In this document: positions 1 to 6,235 of the stretch, one piece after another
Numbering within the stretch: position 1 is the first letter of the stretch
Layout: every line of letters starts with the position of its first letter
Assembly: GCA_900299205.1 (NCBI GenBank)
Contig: OMIW01000202.1
Coordinates: forward strand, 1 to 8,199
DNA length: 8,199 nucleotides
Direction of reading: 5' to 3'
From: Pseudomonadota bacterium
GTDB taxonomy: Bacteria > Bdellovibrionota_C > UBA2361 > OMIW01
Notes under the pieces: model-generated
What the model saw: the letters and a program-made list of their open reading frames with translations, nothing else
What the model was told of the DNA's origin: nothing
The model's database searches: none
Translations under genes and position numbers: made by a program

Positions 1-171
1 AAAGTGAGCTAAGGGGGACACGCCGAGGAGGCTGATAGGTCCCCAATTTTTGTCGCGAGGCCGAACCATAAAGAGGTCGCCCGATTGTACGCCCTCCGAG
101 GATACCGACAAGAGTGGATCCGCACCACCACCTGTCTTGGTGGTGGTGGGCCGGACTATCGCCGCGGAGTA
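1..171 (-). CDS. Possible partial minus-strand reading frame running off the left edge
   Basis: On the minus strand, the frame that enters after the TGA at 174-172 stays open to the window edge (57 codons). Its translation has balanced charge and a protein-like run, GVQSGDLFMVRPRDKNWGP, followed by SLLGVSPLAHF. A 'GDL.xxR...G...SHxG' layout is seen at the start of NlpC/P60-like and YiiX-like cysteine hydrolase domains, but the window ends before any active site could be seen, so that resemblance is only suggestive. No good start codon exists: the TTG at 111-109 and the ATG at 66-64 both lack a Shine-Dalgarno. The same frame continues upstream through two TGA codons to an ATG at 414-412. A second minus frame is open from 469 to 1, but its translation is strongly basic, as expected of a shadow. 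This could be a degraded gene, a recoded gene or chance. Confidence 0.28.
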
Positions 172-239
172 TCAGAGACCCCGAGATGGAATGCTGTTTG
201 TTAGTAGGTGGCTCATATTGTCGCTGAGTTCCTCGGAGG
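93..239. repeat. Long-range 10-bp inverted repeat enclosing a second hairpin
   Basis: CCTCCGAGGA at 93-102 is the exact reverse complement of TCCTCGGAGG at 230-239. Between them lies a second perfect 10-bp stem at 123-148. The nested arrangement would be compatible with a folded transcript on either strand, but no known RNA family was recognised. Confidence 0.4.
123..148. repeat. Perfect 10-bp hairpin with 6-nt loop
   Basis: CACCACCACC at 123-132 pairs perfectly with GGTGGTGGTG at 139-148 around the loop TGTCTT. There is no T-tract on either side, so it does not read as an intrinsic terminator. In the minus-strand frame described for the left edge it would encode a low-complexity Thr/Gly run. 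Confidence 0.6.
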
Positions 240-276
240 CAAATGGCGAATCTTTTTTGTGGTGTCAGAGACCCCG
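172..276. repeat. 12-base direct repeat TCAGAGACCCCG, two copies 93 bases apart
   Basis: Copies lie at 172-183 and 265-276. Both are preceded by GTnT-like context (GTATCAG and GTGTCAG). On the minus strand each copy reads CGGGGTCTCTGA. The offset of 93 is a multiple of three, so both copies fall in the same minus-strand frame as CGG GGT CTC TGA. Confidence 0.6.
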
Positions 277-451
277 TGGAGGCGGTGGTCGGTTGATTGG
301 GTGGGCTGACCGGAGATGCGATACGGCGTCTTGATAATTCCATGAAAAAAACAGGGTATTTTGTTGCGGGTGGGGTGCCGTACGGGATAAACATGGAGTC
401 TCGTTGTTGAGCATCTGAGGTAGTGGAGTCGGGGCTTATTACTTTAGCGAG

Positions 452-457
452 AAGGAG
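452..457 (+). promoter_or_regulatory. Strong ribosome binding site
   Basis: AAGGAG with a 6-base spacer (ATATCC) precedes the ATG at 464. The whole stretch closely resembles the very efficient phage T7 gene 10 leader, though this is probably convergence on a good Shine-Dalgarno. It fixes the start of the following gene and suggests efficient translation. Confidence 0.75.
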
Positions 458-463
458 ATATCC

Positions 464-1156
464 ATGGCCTCAGAGCCTTTTTCCTCCCGATTGTCAGCGC
501 TCCTGCAGCGGGCGCGACAGGCCGTGCGAGTCTACACCGCGATGGAGAGGTCCTCTGGAGGAAGTGCGGAGTCGCCCAATGAAGAGAAGGTAGCTCATGC
601 CCGTGAGTGGCGGCTGTGTAACGAACTGCTCCTTAACCGGCTTGCGAGTGTGATGGGGGTGCGTCCGATTACTGCTGTGGCCCCTCGGGAGGTCTTGTTG
701 ATTCTGCAGCGATTCGAGGCCGAGTCTGATATCTGTGTGAGCGACTTAAGCTCAGGTCAGCATCACCTCATAGAAGCTGCAAAAGGAGGAGATTTCATCG
801 GAGCAGCCCGTACCGCCCGGGAGCTTGTGAGTATCCAGGCTCGTGGCTTGGCTGCTGGGGCAGTAGTGAATGAATTACGGGTTCTCCTTGCGCCCCACGC
901 CCCCCGTTTGGCCGGGGTCGATGGGGAAGAGGGGGCAGCAAGCCGTTTGCAACGAAGAGCAGCTGATGATCGGTCGGCCTCTGAACAGGTCAGAATTGAA
1001 CACCAATTTCTTGTAGAGCGTGTGAAGGCGACGATGGCGGGGCGGGGGAAGAGTTCGGAATCCGCACAATCAGGAGGAGGTTCCGAGGAGAGTGGTGACT
1101 CAAAGCACGGTGCTCGGAAGATAGTGCCTCTCCGTCGAATGACGGCTGAGGGATAA
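464..1156 (+). CDS. Hypothetical protein: helical N-terminal domain, disordered C-terminal tail
   Basis: I do not recognise this 230-residue protein. Residues 1-150 or so look alpha-helical, with regularly spaced hydrophobics (for example LSALLQRARQAVRVYTAMER near the start and AARTARELVSIQARGLAAGA near 113-132). Residues from about 155 on are rich in Ser, Gly, Glu, Arg and Lys, probably disordered, and end in a basic stretch (ARKIVPLRR). There is no signal peptide or membrane segment, so a cytoplasmic protein is expected. The N-terminal half has two Cys, in RLCNELL and DICVSDL, without a metal-site pattern. The start is supported by a near-ideal ribosome binding site six bases upstream. The gene ends in tandem stops TAA-TAG (1154-1159), which argues for a real, well-terminated gene. 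It stands alone, convergent with the propeller gene at 1288-2400, so neighbours give no clue to its role. Confidence 0.75.
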   Translation: MASEPFSSRLSALLQRARQAVRVYTAMERSSGGSAESPNEEKVAHAREWRLCNELLLNRLASVMGVRPITAVAPREVLLILQRFEAESDICVSDLSSGQHHLIEAAKGGDFIGAARTARELVSIQARGLAAGAVVNELRVLLAPHAPRLAGVDGEEGAASRLQRRAADDRSASEQVRIEHQFLVERVKATMAGRGKSSESAQSGGGSEESGDSKHGARKIVPLRRMTAEG

Positions 1157-1205
1157 TAGCCCCCGTACCCCTCAAAAACAGCTCTCTGCGTGTACCGTCG
1201 CGTTC

Positions 1206-1223
1206 TTGAGCGATGTTGCTCAA
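1206..1223. repeat. Small hairpin in the convergent intergenic gap
   Basis: TTGAGC at 1206-1211 pairs with GCTCAA at 1218-1223 around a 6-base loop. It lies between two converging genes, where a shared terminator would be expected. However, the A-tract at 1222-1227 follows the stem on the plus strand, so neither transcript has U residues after the stem. It is not a canonical intrinsic terminator in either direction. Confidence 0.4.
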
Positions 1224-1287
1224 AAAATCACAGGTTATTCCAGCAACAATTAAAACGAGTTTCAGGTGACGGCCGCTTAAAGGTTTT

Positions 1288-2400
1288 TCACGGGATCTTT
1301 GTCGGGGTAGCTGTGGCAGAAGCCGTCGGTGTCGGTGTCGCTGTTGGTGTGGGTGTCGGGGTGGGTGTTGACTCCATCTTGGGCGGGCGGATCGCGGCAA
1401 GGCAGGGTCTCACTGTTCCGAGAGGAGATGCCACAGGCAGAGAAGTTATTTTAGGTCGATTGAAAGGATTAATTATCACTAAAGGAGAGGAGGGGGATAT
1501 GTCGGAGTATACCGCAATTTCTTCTCCCTTTTTTTGGTTGTCAAACTCCCCAACCACAACCTCCCCTTTTTGGGCGATAACGACGCGAGCGATACGTTTC
1601 CCTCGCATCGAGTAGATCGGCAGGATGGTATCGGTTTCATTGGTTGTCGGGAAGAGAAGCACATCTCGACCTTCTTCATCCTTCATGCTGATAGGCCTTG
1701 GGCGTTGTCCCTTGGCGAGACTAGCGGGAAACGAACGGAAGCTGAGGGTGCGTCCTGTTGTCGCATTCATGAGGAGAGCCCGCGCATGAAGTCGAGAAAG
1801 AGGGCCGAAGACCCCGATTCTCTGCCTAGTCTGAGATTGAAATCGAGAGAGAAAAACCCGATCGCCGATGGAGCCGAATTGGAAGGGCTTTTGTGGGCTT
1901 GGCTTGGAGCCGAACATATCTCGATAGATCCGCCAGTTGAGAGTGGCTTCGTCCGGAAATACCTCGACGATATCGCCACTTCGGTCACCGACAACATCCC
2001 CCCCAACGAGGAAGGTATTTCCGGGGTTGCCGAAGCTCCGCAATAGTCGGCTGCCATCAAGTAGGTGCCGTCTCCAGAATAGTTTTTGTGCGTTTTCAGA
2101 GGAGCGGATGGCAATAAGGTGAGAGTAGGTCTCTCCAGGCGACGGGGCGAGAAAGGGAATATCAGTTGCAAGGTCTCCCTCCATTTTTACGCCAACAGAG
2201 AGACCAGGGCTCGTTATAGTGACCGTCTTTCCGCGGAAAAATGCGATATCAGAGCGTCCATCACCATCATAGTCACAGAGAGGCGTCGAGCGGCATCGCA
2301 AGGGTAAAATGATGATAGCGGTGGTTGTGAGGAGTATATTCGCGAGGAAGACGCAGGTTCGGCGCCTGAACGCGGGATTTTGACGGGTCGCGGAGAACAT
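1288..2400 (-). CDS. Exported FG-GAP/VCBS-like beta-propeller protein with C-terminal Pro/Thr tail
   Basis: This is a 370-residue protein from the ATG at 2400. An in-frame ATG at 2421 and a TTG at 2499 are alternatives; none has a clear Shine-Dalgarno. The 2400 start puts the signal peptide in place: basic FRRR at 11-14, then hydrophobic VFLANILLTTTAIIILPL at about 17-34. The first mature segment, DYDGDGRSDIAFFRG (43-57), is a canonical calcium loop of the FG-GAP/VCBS kind. Weaker copies recur at a spacing of about 40-55: around 81-98, GDVVGDRSGDIVEVF (134-148), LSRFQSQTRQRIGVFG (184-199), DEEGRDVLLF (241-250) and EFDNQKKGEEIAVYSD (285-300). This suggests a six-bladed propeller with only the first blade keeping the full metal site. 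Residues 344-367 are almost entirely Thr, Pro, Ala and Ser, and the protein then stops. Such proteins usually act outside the cytoplasmic membrane in adhesion or ligand binding; the ligand here is unknown. Confidence 0.75.
   Translation of the reverse strand: MFSATRQNPAFRRRTCVFLANILLTTTAIIILPLRCRSTPLCDYDGDGRSDIAFFRGKTVTITSPGLSVGVKMEGDLATDIPFLAPSPGETYSHLIAIRSSENAQKLFWRRHLLDGSRLLRSFGNPGNTFLVGGDVVGDRSGDIVEVFPDEATLNWRIYRDMFGSKPSPQKPFQFGSIGDRVFLSRFQSQTRQRIGVFGPLSRLHARALLMNATTGRTLSFRSFPASLAKGQRPRPISMKDEEGRDVLLFPTTNETDTILPIYSMRGKRIARVVIAQKGEVVVGEFDNQKKGEEIAVYSDISPSSPLVIINPFNRPKITSLPVASPLGTVRPCLAAIRPPKMESTPTPTPTPTATPTPTASATATPTKIP
1291..1371 (-). repeat. Hexanucleotide-like repeat encoding the Pro/Thr tail
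   Basis: The plus strand shows an imperfect run of GTCGGT, GTGGGT and GTCGCT units, densest at about 1312-1368. It encodes residues 344-370 of the propeller protein, alternating Pro-Thr, then Ala-Thr, then TKIP and the stop. Repeats of this kind can change length by slippage. Confidence 0.7.
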
Positions 2401-2500
2401 GTCAGATAGGAGGGTGAGCATCGGGTCGAGACGGTGACTAGGCAGACGGGATGTTTGGTCGGTCGGAACGGACCGAATGCTGACCTTCTTTTCTAACAAT

Positions 2501-2530
2501 AGAAAAGGGCACCCCGATAAAGTTTGCCCT
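2501..2530 (-). terminator. Probable intrinsic terminator after the acyl-CoA dehydrogenase gene
   Basis: On the minus strand AGGGCA (2530-2525) pairs with TGCCCT (2511-2506) around a 13-base loop, and T residues follow at 2505-2503. It lies about 80 bases past the dehydrogenase stop and about 100 bases before the chosen propeller start, so the two minus-strand genes are probably separate transcription units. Confidence 0.5.
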
Positions 2531-2610
2531 CGGTTTTATGGTATCCGATGTGTCAGGTATCGTACCAGACCTCTCTGTTGATTGATAAACGGCATTTTCG
2601 AGTGAACGCA

Positions 2611-3756
2611 TCACACGAGCCCAAGCTCTTTGCGTACGATTAATCCCATGACCTCGGAAGTTCCTCCTCCAATTGGCATCAATCGAAGATCGCGCCACCA
2701 TCGTTCGGGCGAGAATTCAGTCGTATAACCGTAGCCCCCGTGTATCTGAATAGCCCGATCAGCTATCCAGACAGCATCGTCGCATAATTGACGTTTTGCC
2801 TGACTCACTTCGGCACGACACGGTTCCCCTCGGAGAAACCGGGTGAGGGCATGATACGTGAGTGCCTCGCCGAGAATAAGACGACGACGCATTTCAGCGA
2901 GCATCTCCTTTATCCCGCGGTGTTCTGCGATTGGTCGGCCAAAGGTGGTTCGATTGCGCGCATAAAGGGTTGTGTCGCGCAGGCAGGCACGAGCGCCTCC
3001 GAGGGTAGTGAGGGTGAGCATGAGCCGCTCCCAATTGAGATTATTCGCAGCCTGCATCCACCCTTGGCCAACGGTACCGAGGACAGCGTCTTCGGGTACA
3101 ACCAAATTTTCAAAGGAAAGCTCAGCGGTGTCTGATGAACGCCAACCGAGCTTGTCCAGAGTGCGAGCGACCGAGAAGCCGGGTAGTGAGGTGTCTACCA
3201 AAAAGGTGGTAAACCCGTTATAGCCGGCGGCTGGATCGGTGCGGGCGAGGACGAGGATAAAATCGGCGCGGGCACCATTGGTAATAAATGTTTTTGATCC
3301 ATCTATCTGCCAACCGTTAGCGACCCTGATCGCTTTGGTTCGGAGACTCGCGAGATCGCTTCCGGCGCCGGGCTCAGTAAACGCATAGGCCCCGATCGCA
3401 TCTCCCGTGACCGCACGGGGAAGCCATCTCTCCTTCTGAGACGCGGTGCCATATCGATTGACCGCTGACGATATGACGAGCGAGTGCATGTTAACGGCGG
3501 TCACCAATCCATGATCGCGCAATTCCCCCAACGTCTCGCACCATGCGGCGGCAAGGGAATAGTCCCCACCGATGCCACCATAGGCTTCATCGATGAGAAT
3601 ACCAAGATATCCCTGAGTGCCAAGCTGCGTGAAAACTTCATCGGGGAAATAGCCCTGTTGCTCCCACCTTTTGAGGTGCGGTTCGAGATCGCTCGCCATC
3701 ATGCGATGAAGGGTATCGATGAAGAGGGCATGCTCGGGGTACACTGGATGGGTCAT
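2611..3756 (-). CDS. Acyl-CoA dehydrogenase (isovaleryl/long-chain active-site type)
   Basis: This is a full-length 381-residue flavoprotein of the acyl-CoA dehydrogenase family, predicted to oxidise an acyl-CoA thioester to the 2-enoyl-CoA and pass electrons to an electron-transfer flavoprotein. The helical N-terminal domain spans about 1-115. The beta domain has the flavin/substrate signature AYAFTEPGAGSDLASLRTKA (123-142) and WQIDGSKTFITNGARAD (149-165). The C-terminal helical domain has RTTFGRPI (269-276) and QIHGGYGYTTEFSPERWWRD (337-356). The usual medium-chain catalytic motif 'EGT' reads GGT at 364-366, so that Glu is missing. A Glu in LNWERLML (E243) sits where isovaleryl- and long-chain dehydrogenases place their catalytic base, so the enzyme should be active. 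Substrate class is uncertain. The start is supported by GAGGAG at 3767-3762, five bases upstream. It is transcribed divergently from the DUF59 operon. Confidence 0.95.
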   Translation of the reverse strand: MTHPVYPEHALFIDTLHRMMASDLEPHLKRWEQQGYFPDEVFTQLGTQGYLGILIDEAYGGIGGDYSLAAAWCETLGELRDHGLVTAVNMHSLVISSAVNRYGTASQKERWLPRAVTGDAIGAYAFTEPGAGSDLASLRTKAIRVANGWQIDGSKTFITNGARADFILVLARTDPAAGYNGFTTFLVDTSLPGFSVARTLDKLGWRSSDTAELSFENLVVPEDAVLGTVGQGWMQAANNLNWERLMLTLTTLGGARACLRDTTLYARNRTTFGRPIAEHRGIKEMLAEMRRRLILGEALTYHALTRFLRGEPCRAEVSQAKRQLCDDAVWIADRAIQIHGGYGYTTEFSPERWWRDLRLMPIGGGTSEVMGLIVRKELGLV

Positions 3757-3941
3757 CGGAACTCCTCAGCAAGAGGGGGCGTTTGTCGGTAATGCTCTTT
3801 CGGGGAGCGCTCTGTACGATGTACCTCGACGGGATTTCCGTCAATGGGGGATGCGACAGGCGAGGGGGTGTGATAATAGGACTCGATGGCGTATCGATGA
3901 GGCGCACATTCAAAAGAGATGAGCTGTGGAGGTAATCGCGT
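3757..3941. promoter_or_regulatory. Divergent intergenic region
   Basis: This 185-base gap separates two divergent transcription units and must contain start signals for both. The ribosome binding sites are clear: GAGGAG at 3767-3762 on the minus strand and GGAGGT at 3928-3933 on the plus strand, with an 8-base spacer. TGATAAT at 3871-3877 could be a -10 element for the plus-strand operon, but I found no convincing -35 partner. No palindromic operator stood out beyond the short ATCGAT around 3893-3898. Confidence 0.4.
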
Positions 3942-4268
3942 ATGGATAGTGAAGTGAGTGACGCAGAGCTGGTTGACGTTCGGGAAGAAGCGATTATTGC
4001 AGCTCTCAAGAAAGTGGAGGATCCCGACCTGCTCCTTGATATCTGGTTTTTGGGATTAATCTACAGTATCGATATCGGCGAGGCGGGGGAAATCGGAATC
4101 GAAATGACCTTTACGACACCGCTTTGTCCCTCCGGGCCTTACCTTATCGAGATGGTTAAGCAGCATGTGCGTGCGGTACCCGGCGTCTCTGAGGTTTCGG
4201 TCTCAGTAGTATTCTCTCCCCCATGGGAACCGTCAGAAGAGGTGAAGATGACGCTCGGTCTTGCATAA
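3942..4268 (+). CDS. DUF59/MIP18 family (SufT-like) iron-sulfur assembly protein
   Basis: At 108 residues this is the normal length for a single-domain member. The family includes SufT, PaaD and eukaryotic MIP18 and helps mature iron-sulfur proteins. Residues 16-41 show the family start, AIIAALKKVEDPDL followed by LGLIY. TTPLCPSGP at 58-66 carries the conserved Cys (C62), and PPWEPSEE at 93-100 is the typical ending. One departure is visible: the usual Asp of the DLGL motif is Phe here (WFLGLIY, F36). The start has a textbook ribosome binding site. The gene leads a tight cluster, with the next coding region starting 37 bases after its stop. DUF59 proteins are often encoded beside SUF genes or aromatic/acyl-CoA pathway genes. 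Here it may serve an iron-sulfur client linked to acyl-CoA oxidation, which is inference. The DUF59 assignment itself is firm. Confidence 0.9.
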   Translation: MDSEVSDAELVDVREEAIIAALKKVEDPDLLLDIWFLGLIYSIDIGEAGEIGIEMTFTTPLCPSGPYLIEMVKQHVRAVPGVSEVSVSVVFSPPWEPSEEVKMTLGLA

Positions 4269-4286
4269 CGCGCGACCGTTCTGCTC

Positions 4287-4297
4287 AGGAGAAAGGA
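4287..4297 (+). promoter_or_regulatory. Ribosome binding site deciding the start of the second dehydrogenase
   Basis: AGGAGAAAGGA lies eight bases before the ATG at 4306. It favours that start over the in-frame TTG at 4261, which would overlap the DUF59 stop codon and add 15 residues unlike the family N-terminus. Confidence 0.7.
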
Positions 4298-4305
4298 TAT
4301 ACGTC

Positions 4306-5316
4306 ATGACTTTCGGGCCGACCTCAGAGGAAAAGGAGTTCCAGGATGCTGTTCGGGCATTTTTTGCCAAGGAGCATGGCATCCCATCGGTACGAAAGCA
4401 TTACGGTCGAGCAGGTGAGGCGTGTGCCGGAGTGCTCGATTCTTGCCGCGAATTTGGCATCTTCGAGTGGGTGCAGGCGGGAGGTGTGCGTGCGGTGGCT
4501 CTGTTGGCCCGAGAGGTTGGACGGTCGCTTCTGCCGGCTCCTGTCGTCAGCGATGCCTTCTGGGGAGTTATGGTGGCAAATATCCTACCAGCCTGTCCCT
4601 GGGAAGTTGGATCGGTGCTCGCGGGAAAGATTAGAATCGCTGGAATGATTGACGAAATCCGTGTCGGAGGTTTTGTCGAGGGGGTGGTAGGGGCACAGCT
4701 TGTTGTTCGCGCGTGTCTCGATGCGGATGAATTGCTCGTGTTCCACGCGGCGGAAGGGATATTTGAAATAGCTCCGATCATCGACGGGAGTATGGTCGTG
4801 GGGAGGCTGTCTGCTGAGCTACCACCACCAAGCTCGCGGGCAACGCTTCCTGAGGGAAGTGCCCGGCTAGTTCGCGCATGGTGGCAGATCTGTCATGCAG
4901 CGCAGCTTATCGGAGCGGCGGAGCGGTGCGTTGAACTCTTCCAGGCCCACGGAAAGACGCGGCACCAGTTTGGGGTTCCGATCGCGGGATTCCAGGCAGT
5001 ACAGCAGCAGGCTGCGGCGCATTTCGCCCGTTTATCTGCCGCATCAGCCTTGTGTAGCTTCGCTGAGTGGTGTGCGGTTTATGACCGTTCCCAGGTCGAA
5101 CATGCAGCGACCTCAGCGTTGGTATTTGCGGCTCGGGTTGCCCGCCCCCTTGCCGAAGTGATGGTTCAAATCCACGGAGGTATCGGATTTACCTGGGAGT
5201 ATGATCTCCATCTCTACCTTCGCCGGATTATGGCAATCGAGTTTCTTTATGGACGCACGACGGAGGAGATGGTGAGGGAAATGTTGCGATCCGATGGTGG
5301 TGCTGGTTGTGTTTGA
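4306..5316 (+). CDS. Short acyl-CoA dehydrogenase family protein lacking a catalytic Glu
   Basis: This 336-residue protein has an acyl-CoA dehydrogenase fold. Its N-terminus (TSEEKEFQDAVRAFFAKE) is the usual first helix, and the C-terminal domain has GKTRHQFGVPIAGFQAVQ (216-233) and QIHGGIGFTWEYDLHLYLRR (288-307). The middle beta domain (about 105-185) is degenerate, with no TEP.GS flavin signature. Neither known position of the catalytic base is Glu: the medium-chain position is Tyr (Y315 in FLYGR), and the helix-G position, aligned by the TR..FG motif, is Trp (W193). This pattern matches the non-catalytic subunits of heteromeric dehydrogenases such as actinobacterial FadE28-FadE29 or ChsE1-ChsE2. 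An orphan with another function is also possible. It lies 37 bases after the DUF59 gene and 27 bases before the exported-protein gene, probably in one operon. The family is certain; the lack of stand-alone activity is inference. Confidence 0.9.
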   Translation: MTFGPTSEEKEFQDAVRAFFAKEHGIPSVRKHYGRAGEACAGVLDSCREFGIFEWVQAGGVRAVALLAREVGRSLLPAPVVSDAFWGVMVANILPACPWEVGSVLAGKIRIAGMIDEIRVGGFVEGVVGAQLVVRACLDADELLVFHAAEGIFEIAPIIDGSMVVGRLSAELPPPSSRATLPEGSARLVRAWWQICHAAQLIGAAERCVELFQAHGKTRHQFGVPIAGFQAVQQQAAAHFARLSAASALCSFAEWCAVYDRSQVEHAATSALVFAARVARPLAEVMVQIHGGIGFTWEYDLHLYLRRIMAIEFLYGRTTEEMVREMLRSDGGAGCV

Positions 5317-5343
5317 TAGTATAGAGGATTCGGGAGAGCTACC

Positions 5344-6156
5344 ATGAGGATAACAAGCTTAGCCACGGTCAGTATCTTGGGATTTATTGCGGTCGTGGCG
5401 AGCTTTTCTCTGGCTGAGGATCGATCTGTAACGTCGTCGACGATAAACAGCCCGACCGCCCAGAATGAAGAAAAAAAAGTCGTGGAGCTTGATCGGCAAA
5501 AGCAGCGGAGCGAGCCCTTCAAGCTAGAGGCAGGAAAGTACAGAGTAACCCACCATTTATACGCAAAAGGTACGTTTTCGGCGCGTGTTTCATTGCTTGA
5601 GGAGGAGGGTAATGTAAAGAGGATCCCTCTCGTTGAACGTTCCGGAAAAAGTGCTGAGTTAACAGAGGTGACGGGCAATACCACCCTTGTTCTCCTCGGG
5701 CGATATCAGCTGCAATACCGATTTCGGGGTGATGAAATCTCCGGTGAGATCGTTTTCGAGCGTATTGAGAACACCCCATCCGGAAAAGGCGATTTTGGGG
5801 GGATGTATATCGGAGAATTACAGCGAATAGATCACTTCTCTACTCGTCAGATCAATCCGATTGTAGCCCGAAAGAGGCGAGCAACTCTGGTTGTTCACGA
5901 GGAGAACGAGAGGGTTCGTGTCGCTCAGGATGATTTACCAATCGAACAAGCCTCCCTGAAAGGGCCAGTTTTAGTCGGCGTTGCCTCGCGGGAGGCATCC
6001 CCTGAGGGAGGACCGGGAGAGTGTCGAGAGGACAAGACGATAGTTCTGCAAAAAAAACAAAAGAGCCGTTTCTTCATGCGAGAGCTTATTACCTTCAGGT
6101 GTGGTGACGGCACCTTCGTGTGGCAGGAGTATGCGGGATTGATGGTTCGTCATTAA
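5344..6156 (+). CDS. Exported protein of unknown function
   Basis: I do not recognise this 270-residue protein. Residues 1-24 form a clear Sec signal peptide: Arg2, hydrophobic SILGFIAVVASFS, and a cleavage site after SLA (A24) before EDRS. A polar, charged linker follows to about residue 58. Two beta-rich stretches come next, EPFKLEAGKYRVTHHLYAKG (57-76) through SGEIVFERIE (133-142), and about 155-270. The first resembles a small carbohydrate-binding or lipocalin-like beta sandwich only in general pattern. The mature part has just two Cys, C227 and C253, which could form a disulfide. No catalytic motif or membrane segment beyond the signal peptide is visible, so a soluble periplasmic or secreted product is expected. 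GGGAG lies seven bases before the ATG. The 27-base gap to the dehydrogenase gene suggests co-transcription, an unusual pairing of a cytoplasmic acyl-CoA enzyme with an exported protein. Confidence 0.8.
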   Translation: MRITSLATVSILGFIAVVASFSLAEDRSVTSSTINSPTAQNEEKKVVELDRQKQRSEPFKLEAGKYRVTHHLYAKGTFSARVSLLEEEGNVKRIPLVERSGKSAELTEVTGNTTLVLLGRYQLQYRFRGDEISGEIVFERIENTPSGKGDFGGMYIGELQRIDHFSTRQINPIVARKRRATLVVHEENERVRVAQDDLPIEQASLKGPVLVGVASREASPEGGPGECREDKTIVLQKKQKSRFFMRELITFRCGDGTFVWQEYAGLMVRH

Positions 6157-6235
6157 GACATAGGTAGAATAGATGCGTTCACGGCTCGGAGTGGATGTTT
6201 TCGCGGGAGTCATTTGCCCGGTGAGAGCGGTTTAG

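Noticed and set aside
50-334. Plus-strand open frame of 94 codons starting with TTG
   Set aside because: Composition is not protein-like, there is no ribosome binding site, and it is the exact codon antisense of another open frame on the minus strand.
2-394. Minus-strand frame open from ATG at 394 to the left edge without stops
   Set aside because: The translation is strongly basic with very few acidic residues and odd runs (HHHQDRWWC). No ribosome binding site precedes the ATG. The neighbouring frame looks more protein-like.
990-1400. Minus-strand frame of 136 codons including a hydrophobic stretch
   Set aside because: It overlaps the 464-1156 gene antisense and the propeller tail in another frame, and its His/Arg/Pro-rich start is a shadow of the Pro/Thr repeat.
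2438-2701. Minus-strand frame of 87 codons spanning the gap between the dehydrogenase and propeller genes
   Set aside because: It overlaps both genes out of frame, runs through the probable terminator, and has no recognisable features.
3871-3877. TGATAAT as a sigma-70 -10 element for the DUF59 operon
   Set aside because: No acceptable -35 sequence lies 16-18 bases upstream, so it is mentioned only as a possibility in the intergenic entry.
5982-6009. Two adjacent short hairpins (TGCCTC/GAGGCA and TCCC/GGGA)
   Set aside because: They lie inside the exported-protein gene, have no U-tract, and are short enough to be chance.
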